A stretch of 10,334 nucleotides of DNA, from contig DAXK01000004.1 in the NCBI GenBank assembly GCA_002506365.1, positions 1-10,334 of the forward strand, given 5' to 3'. The translations under genes and the position numbers were made by a program. The stretch's first letter is position 1; each line of letters starts with the position of its first letter. This DNA is from an archaeon UBA583. GTDB taxonomy: Archaea; Nanobdellota; Nanobdellia; Woesearchaeales; UBA583. The notes below the pieces were generated by a model. The model was given only the letters and a program-made list of their open reading frames with translations, ran no database searches and was not told where the DNA came from. This document shows, one piece after another, positions 7,071-10,334 of this stretch.

Positions 7071-8213
7071 GTGGATAAAAATAAAAAACAAAAAATTGAA
7101 TTGAGTGAAGATGAAATAAATTATTTTAATGAGGTTAAGGAAATTGAAAAAATATATGTTGAGTTTTCTAACCTTACTCCACTAGGATTTCCTAAACCTA
7201 AAAATTTGAATTCGGAGAGAAAAAAGTTTTTTAGATGTTTTGAGAGAGGAGAAGTTTATAATCCTCAAATGAGGTATAGTAAAACTAAACATAATGTTCA
7301 AGCTATTGAAAATTTAAGAGATAAAGTTATGAGTATTAATACTTCTAAAGATATGTATGGCATTAAAAAGTTGTATAAAAAAAAGTTAATTTCTAGATTT
7401 TTACAGGTTGGATATCATCATAATTGGGGTAATAAGTTATCTAGTGATTTTGCTTTAAAGTATTGGAAAAAACCAGATAGATTATTAATTTTAAAGGCTA
7501 AAAAGTTTTGTAGAAATTATAAAAGAGAGATTGTAAAGTTTGAGAGAGTTAATGCTAAATTTTGCGGTAATGAATTGAAAAAGGAGTTAAAGATTTTAAC
7601 TGGTGATAATGTAAAGATTAATTATGTGAAGTTAGCTTCAAAAGTAAATATTGAACCTAGTCAACAGATGATTGAAATTTCAAAAGGTGAGGAGTTTACA
7701 ACTTTAGATATTAAAAGGTTAAAGGCTCATGAGATTGGTGTTCATTATATGAGATATTATAATGCTCGTAAGTTTGGAATTAAGTTGTTTGAGACGGGAA
7801 CTGAAGGTTATTTGGAAACTGAAGAAGGTTTAGCTGCTTATAATGAATTAAATGAAGGTGTTTTATCTAATGCTCAAATGTTTGTTTATGCTGGAAGAGT
7901 TTTGGCTGCCCATTATTGTTTAAAGAAAAGTTTTTATGAAATTTTTAAGATTTTGAAAAGTTATGGATTTATTGATAAAGTAGCTTTTGCAATTTGTTTT
8001 AGAGCTAAGAGAAATTTGTGTGATACTTCTGAAAAGGGAGGTTTTACTAAAGATTATGTATATTTTAAAGGATTTTATAAAGTTTGTAAGTTTGCAAAAA
8101 ATAATGATATAAATAAGTTATTTGTTGGTAAAATTTCTATAGATAATTTAAAAGTATTAAATAAGTTTGTAAGTATTCATTATGATGAAATTAATTCCCC
8201 GTTTAAAAAATGA
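7071..8213 (+). CDS. DUF1704 (MATCAP/TMCP-like) zinc metallopeptidase, intact active site
   Basis: This 380-residue protein has a GTG start and no signal peptide, so it is presumably cytoplasmic. The zinc-peptidase core is clear: HEIGVH (H220, E221, H225) followed 27 residues later by the third ligand E252 in TEEGLAAYNE, the equivalent of the QEGLA motif used to name bacterial DUF1704 members. Other family marks are YNPQ (63-66), GYLETEEGLA (246-255) and the C-terminal GGFTKDYVYFKGF (323-335). Eukaryotic relatives (MATCAP1/2, also TMCP1/2) are carboxypeptidases that remove C-terminal tyrosine, and in some cases glutamate, from tubulin tails; substrates of prokaryotic members are unknown. It lies 31 bp after the surface-protein trio on the same strand and overlaps the next gene by ATGA, so it is probably co-transcribed. 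Family assignment is strong; activity on protein C-termini is inferred from relatives, and the link to the surface proteins rests on position alone. Confidence 0.88.
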   Translation: MDKNKKQKIELSEDEINYFNEVKEIEKIYVEFSNLTPLGFPKPKNLNSERKKFFRCFERGEVYNPQMRYSKTKHNVQAIENLRDKVMSINTSKDMYGIKKLYKKKLISRFLQVGYHHNWGNKLSSDFALKYWKKPDRLLILKAKKFCRNYKREIVKFERVNAKFCGNELKKELKILTGDNVKINYVKLASKVNIEPSQQMIEISKGEEFTTLDIKRLKAHEIGVHYMRYYNARKFGIKLFETGTEGYLETEEGLAAYNELNEGVLSNAQMFVYAGRVLAAHYCLKKSFYEIFKILKSYGFIDKVAFAICFRAKRNLCDTSEKGGFTKDYVYFKGFYKVCKFAKNNDINKLFVGKISIDNLKVLNKFVSIHYDEINSPFKK

Positions 8214-9364
8214 AATCAGATAAGTTAGATGATAAATATTTTGAAGAAATTAAAAAGGCTAATAAGTTATTTGTTGAAATTTCAAATAGGTATCATTTTG
8301 AGATTCCTAAACCTATTAATTTAGAGGAAGAGAAAAAAACATTTTTAAATAATTTTAATAAAGGTAAGGTTTATAATCCTCAAATTGAGTTTGATTTGAA
8401 AAAATTTTATTTAACTGATTTTTATAAAATGAGGTTTAAGTTAAGTTATTTATTACATGTTGAGGAAGATGAAAAAGATTATTATGGGATTAAAACTTTG
8501 TATAAAAATAAGCTTTATGAGTTATATAATAAGATAAATTATCATGATTTTTGGGGAGAAAAAGAGTCAACTGAATTTATTAAAAATTGTTATGGTAAAC
8601 CAGGATTTTTTTTAGTTTTTAGAGCTAAGTGGTTTTGTAGATTTTTTAATCAAGACAATAAAAGTTTAAAGCAAATTAGTGAGAAGGAGATTGGAAAAAG
8701 TATTAAGAGTGAGGTTTTGAAAACTTATAAGGATAAAGTTAAAGTTAGTTATAAGAATTCCGATTTTGAAGTTAAGTTTTGTGAAAGTAAAAAGGAGTTT
8801 TTAGTGAATAATTCTGAGAATGTTAAGTTTTATGAAGAGGATATTTTAAGATTAAAATTATCTGAAGTTGATGTTGTTTATAGAAGATTTTTTAATGGAA
8901 TTAAGTCAAAGGTTAAATTGTTTGAGGTTGGAACTAAAAATAGTTTAGAGACTGAAGTTGGGTTAAAATTATATTATGAAAGTGTTCAGGGTGTTTTGTC
9001 AAAGGATAAAGTAAGGTATTATGCTGGTTTGTGTATTGCTAGTAGATATTGTTTAAGTAAGAGTTTTTATAAGGTTTTTAAAATTTTAAAAAAATTTAAA
9101 TTTACTGATCAGGAAGCTTTTGATATAACATTTAGAGTTAAGAGGAATTTATTTGATACATCAAAGAAAGGTGGATTTACTAAAGATTATTTATTTTATA
9201 GTGGTTTTTTAAAAGTTCAAAAGTTTAGTAAGAATAAAAAAGGTTTAAGAGATTTGTTTATTGGAAGAATTGGAATTGATGATTTAAAAGTAATTGATAA
9301 GTTTATTACAGATAAAGAAATTGAATTTGAGTCCCCTTTTGATGTTGAGATTAAAAATAAGTGA
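8210..9364 (+). CDS. DUF1704 paralogue lacking all three zinc ligands, likely pseudoenzyme
   Basis: The 384 residues are a full-length tandem paralogue of the preceding gene, with no frameshift or internal stop. Shared landmarks include YNPQIEF (65-71), SLETEVGL (245-252) and GGFTKDYLFYSGF (311-323). By hand alignment about 57% of the last 130 or so residues are identical, while the N-terminal half is more diverged. The active site is gone: HEIGVH has become SEVDVV (218-223), changing both histidines to S218 and V223, and TEEGLA has become TEVGLK, changing the third ligand to V250. The general-base glutamate position is kept (E219). Intact length and conserved scaffold argue for a retained non-catalytic role, such as a regulatory or heterodimer partner of the upstream enzyme, rather than a decaying pseudogene; this is inference. 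Its ATG overlaps the upstream TGA (ATGA), implying translational coupling. TGA serves as its stop, so the standard code applies. Confidence 0.85.
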   Translation: MKSDKLDDKYFEEIKKANKLFVEISNRYHFEIPKPINLEEEKKTFLNNFNKGKVYNPQIEFDLKKFYLTDFYKMRFKLSYLLHVEEDEKDYYGIKTLYKNKLYELYNKINYHDFWGEKESTEFIKNCYGKPGFFLVFRAKWFCRFFNQDNKSLKQISEKEIGKSIKSEVLKTYKDKVKVSYKNSDFEVKFCESKKEFLVNNSENVKFYEEDILRLKLSEVDVVYRRFFNGIKSKVKLFEVGTKNSLETEVGLKLYYESVQGVLSKDKVRYYAGLCIASRYCLSKSFYKVFKILKKFKFTDQEAFDITFRVKRNLFDTSKKGGFTKDYLFYSGFLKVQKFSKNKKGLRDLFIGRIGIDDLKVIDKFITDKEIEFESPFDVEIKNK

Positions 9365-9369
9365 TTTTA

Positions 9370-9393
9370 ATTTTAAATATATTTATTTAAAAT
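9370..9393. terminator. AT-only hairpin between convergent genes, possible bidirectional terminator
   Basis: The arms ATTTTAAATA (9370-9379) and TATTTAAAAT (9384-9393) are exact reverse complements around a TATT loop. The hairpin starts 6 bases after the stop of the pseudoenzyme gene and 14 bases before the stop end of the convergent 65-residue gene. T-rich stretches follow on both strands, as expected of archaeal or intrinsic termination. The stem has no G/C pairs, so it is weak as an RNA structure. Confidence 0.5.
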
Positions 9394-9406
9394 AAATTGG
9401 TTAAAA

Positions 9407-9604
9407 TTATTTTTTAAGTTCTTTAGAGTTTTCAGCATCGTTTCTTTTATTTACAATTACTAATAATCCTCCAACAGATAGAACTAGTGTAAAAGTCCAA
9501 AATGCGGCTCTGATATAATCTTTTGTGACATCTGTTGCCCCAGATTCTGCAAAGATTGAAGTTATTGATAAAAGTGTTATTAATATTAAATTTAATTTTT
9601 TCAT
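9407..9604 (-). CDS. Small membrane protein with signal peptide and one TM segment
   Basis: The product is 65 residues. The N-terminus is a textbook signal peptide (MKKLNLILITLLSITSIFA, likely cut before ESG at about residue 20). A short polar stretch follows (20-32), then one transmembrane helix (about 33-51, AAFWTFTLVLSVGGLLVIV) and a charged tail (52-65) ending in KELKK. After cleavage it would be a tiny single-pass protein with a short external end and a basic cytoplasmic tail. No Shine-Dalgarno sequence is visible, and AT-rich TAAATAAAT-like bases about 27 upstream could serve a leaderless start. It lies 95 bp downstream of dtd on the same strand and converges on the surface/peptidase operon. 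The signal peptide plus helix pattern is too ordered to be a chance frame, but no family or function is recognised. Confidence 0.65.
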   Translation of the reverse strand: MKKLNLILITLLSITSIFAESGATDVTKDYIRAAFWTFTLVLSVGGLLVIVNKRNDAENSKELKK

Positions 9605-9655
9605 ATATTTATAACGTAAGATATTTATTTATTATTTTGTTATAATAGTTAAAAG

Positions 9656-9692
9656 ATATTTTTAAGTTTCAATATTAAACTTAGAAAAATAT
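9656..9692 (-). terminator. Hairpin downstream of dtd, possible terminator
   Basis: ATATTTTT-AAGTTT (9656-9669) pairs with AAACTT (9677-9682) and, after a two-base AG bulge, AAAAATAT (9685-9692), around a 7-base loop. On the minus strand it begins 8 bases after the dtd stop and is followed by a short CTTTT run. It could end the dtd transcript before the small membrane-protein gene, or separate the two in a shared mRNA. Confidence 0.4.
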
Positions 9693-9699
9693 TATTTTC

Positions 9700-10149
9700 T
9701 TATTTTTCCAAAATTATTGTGATTGGACCACTATTTTCTAGTTTTACATCCATCATAGCACCAAATTCACCTGTTTGGATTTTTAAATCAGTTTTTTCTT
9801 TTAATTTTTTTAAAAATAATTCATAAATTTCTTTTGCTTTTTCACCAGGCATTGAGTCATTGAATTTAGGTTTTGTCCCTTGAGTGCAATCTCCAAATAG
9901 TGTGAATTGACTAACAATTAAAAAATCCCCATTAATATCTTGAATGTTTTTTTGAAACCCTTTATTTTCATTTTCAGTATCATTCCAGAGTCTTAAAGAT
10001 AATATTTTATTTATCATCCAATCTAATTTTTTTTCAGAGTAATCTTTTGATACCCCTAATAGAATTAGTAAACCTTTGTCAATTTGCCCAACAATTTTAT
10101 TTTCAACTGTTACACTTGCATTGTTTACTCTTTGTAATACTAGTTTCAT
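9700..10149 (-). CDS. dtd: D-aminoacyl-tRNA deacylase (DTD1 type)
   Basis: The 149 residues match the usual length of about 145-150. The enzyme hydrolyses D-amino acids, and glycine mischarged on tRNA-Ala, from tRNA in the cytoplasm as a proofreading step. Signatures are the N-terminal QRVNNASVTVENK (6-18), the SQFTLFGD motif (80-87), TGEFGAMM (126-133) and the substrate-gating Gly-cisPro motif in NSGPIT (139-144, G141-P142). Both catalytic-pocket motifs (SQxTL and NxGPxT) are intact, so it should be active. Genes of this DTD1 type are standard in bacteria and eukaryotes, whereas characterised archaea use the unrelated DTD2; if the host is a DPANN archaeon, a bacterial origin by transfer is likely, although base composition is now fully like its neighbours. 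The start agrees with family N-termini, and no Shine-Dalgarno sequence precedes it. Confidence 0.95.
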   Translation of the reverse strand: MKLVLQRVNNASVTVENKIVGQIDKGLLILLGVSKDYSEKKLDWMINKILSLRLWNDTENENKGFQKNIQDINGDFLIVSQFTLFGDCTQGTKPKFNDSMPGEKAKEIYELFLKKLKEKTDLKIQTGEFGAMMDVKLENSGPITIILEK

Positions 10150-10175
10150 AATTAAATTAATTTAATTTAATTATA
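10150..10175 (-). promoter_or_regulatory. Palindrome and TATA-like box at the dtd start
   Basis: The bases next to the dtd ATG (10150-10167) form a perfect 18-bp palindrome, AATTAAATT/AATTTAATT. On the minus strand TATAA (10175-10171) is centred about 24 bases upstream of the ATG, compatible with an archaeal TATA box for a leaderless or near-leaderless transcript. The palindrome could be an operator lying over the start, but A/T-only palindromes are common by chance here. Confidence 0.3.
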
Positions 10176-10334
10176 GTTTTAAAATTTTGTTTTATTATTA
10201 TATTAAGTTCTAAATATAGATAAAAAAAATTAAATTTAAATAGTAAAATTTTTAGTTATTTTAAGTTTAATAATTAGAATTTAGAAATATAAGTTTTTGT
10301 TTTGTAATAATACTTTGAAAAATATGTAAATAAT
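10176..10334. other. AT-rich non-coding end of the window
   Basis: There is no open frame of useful length, structured RNA or repeat array between the dtd promoter region and the right edge. The composition is the same as the other intergenic DNA of the AT-rich part. It may hold the promoter of a gene beyond the window. Confidence 0.5.

Noticed and set aside
7052..7078. Eight-codon ATG frame just before the peptidase gene
   Set aside because: It ends in TAA overlapping the start of the GTG frame and could in principle be a leader peptide, but it is too short to support and there is no sign of attenuation structure.
8210..9364. Second DUF1704 gene as an ordinary decaying pseudogene
   Set aside because: The frame is full length, translationally coupled and strongly conserved outside the zinc ligands, which fits a retained pseudoenzyme better.
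8205..9364. Alternative genetic code (TGA reassigned, as in some AT-rich candidate-phylum bacteria)
   Set aside because: TGA ends both DUF1704 paralogues at the expected conserved C-terminus and no in-frame TGA occurs inside the genes.

Overview
The window joins two DNAs of different origin. Positions 1 to about 1164 (minus strand, clearly richer in G+C) encode the first 388 residues of a YcjX/DUF463 GTPase typical of gammaproteobacteria. From about 1165 to the end the DNA is extremely AT-rich, with AGA arginine codons, ATT isoleucine codons and TGA used as a normal stop. Its large cysteine-bearing secreted proteins resemble those of DPANN archaea (Woesearchaeota/Pacearchaeota-like). A TATTTAAA box lies about 27 bases before the first gene, as expected for a leaderless archaeal transcript. 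The archaeal assignment is an inference; no rRNA, tRNA or ribosomal protein is present to prove it. The switch falls within tens of bases of the ycjX start codon and is most simply an assembly chimera.

Layout: partial ycjX (1-1164, minus); a 437-bp AT-rich gap with a perfect hairpin and two doubtful mini-ORFs; then a five-gene plus-strand block (1602-9364). This block starts with three secreted or membrane-anchored proteins: a 977-residue Ig-like repeat surface protein, a 247-residue nine-cysteine protein and a 585-residue anchored protein. Genes two and three each sit one base after the previous stop and are driven by nearly identical Shine-Dalgarno cassettes buried in the preceding gene's last codons. 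Two tandem paralogues of the DUF1704 (MATCAP/TMCP-type) metallopeptidase family follow, overlapping by ATGA. An AT-only hairpin at 9370-9393 separates them from two convergent minus-strand genes: a 65-residue small membrane protein and dtd (D-aminoacyl-tRNA deacylase).

The most notable observation is the DUF1704 pair. The first copy keeps the complete HEIGVH...E zinc site. In the second, all three zinc ligands are replaced (S, V, V) while the fold-defining C-terminal region stays more than half identical, so it looks like an enzyme/pseudoenzyme pair made by tandem duplication. Its placement directly behind a translationally coupled surface-protein operon suggests, but does not prove, a joint function in building or trimming a cell-surface assembly. 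The bacterial/eukaryotic-type Dtd is also unusual if the host is an archaeon, since characterised archaea use DTD2.
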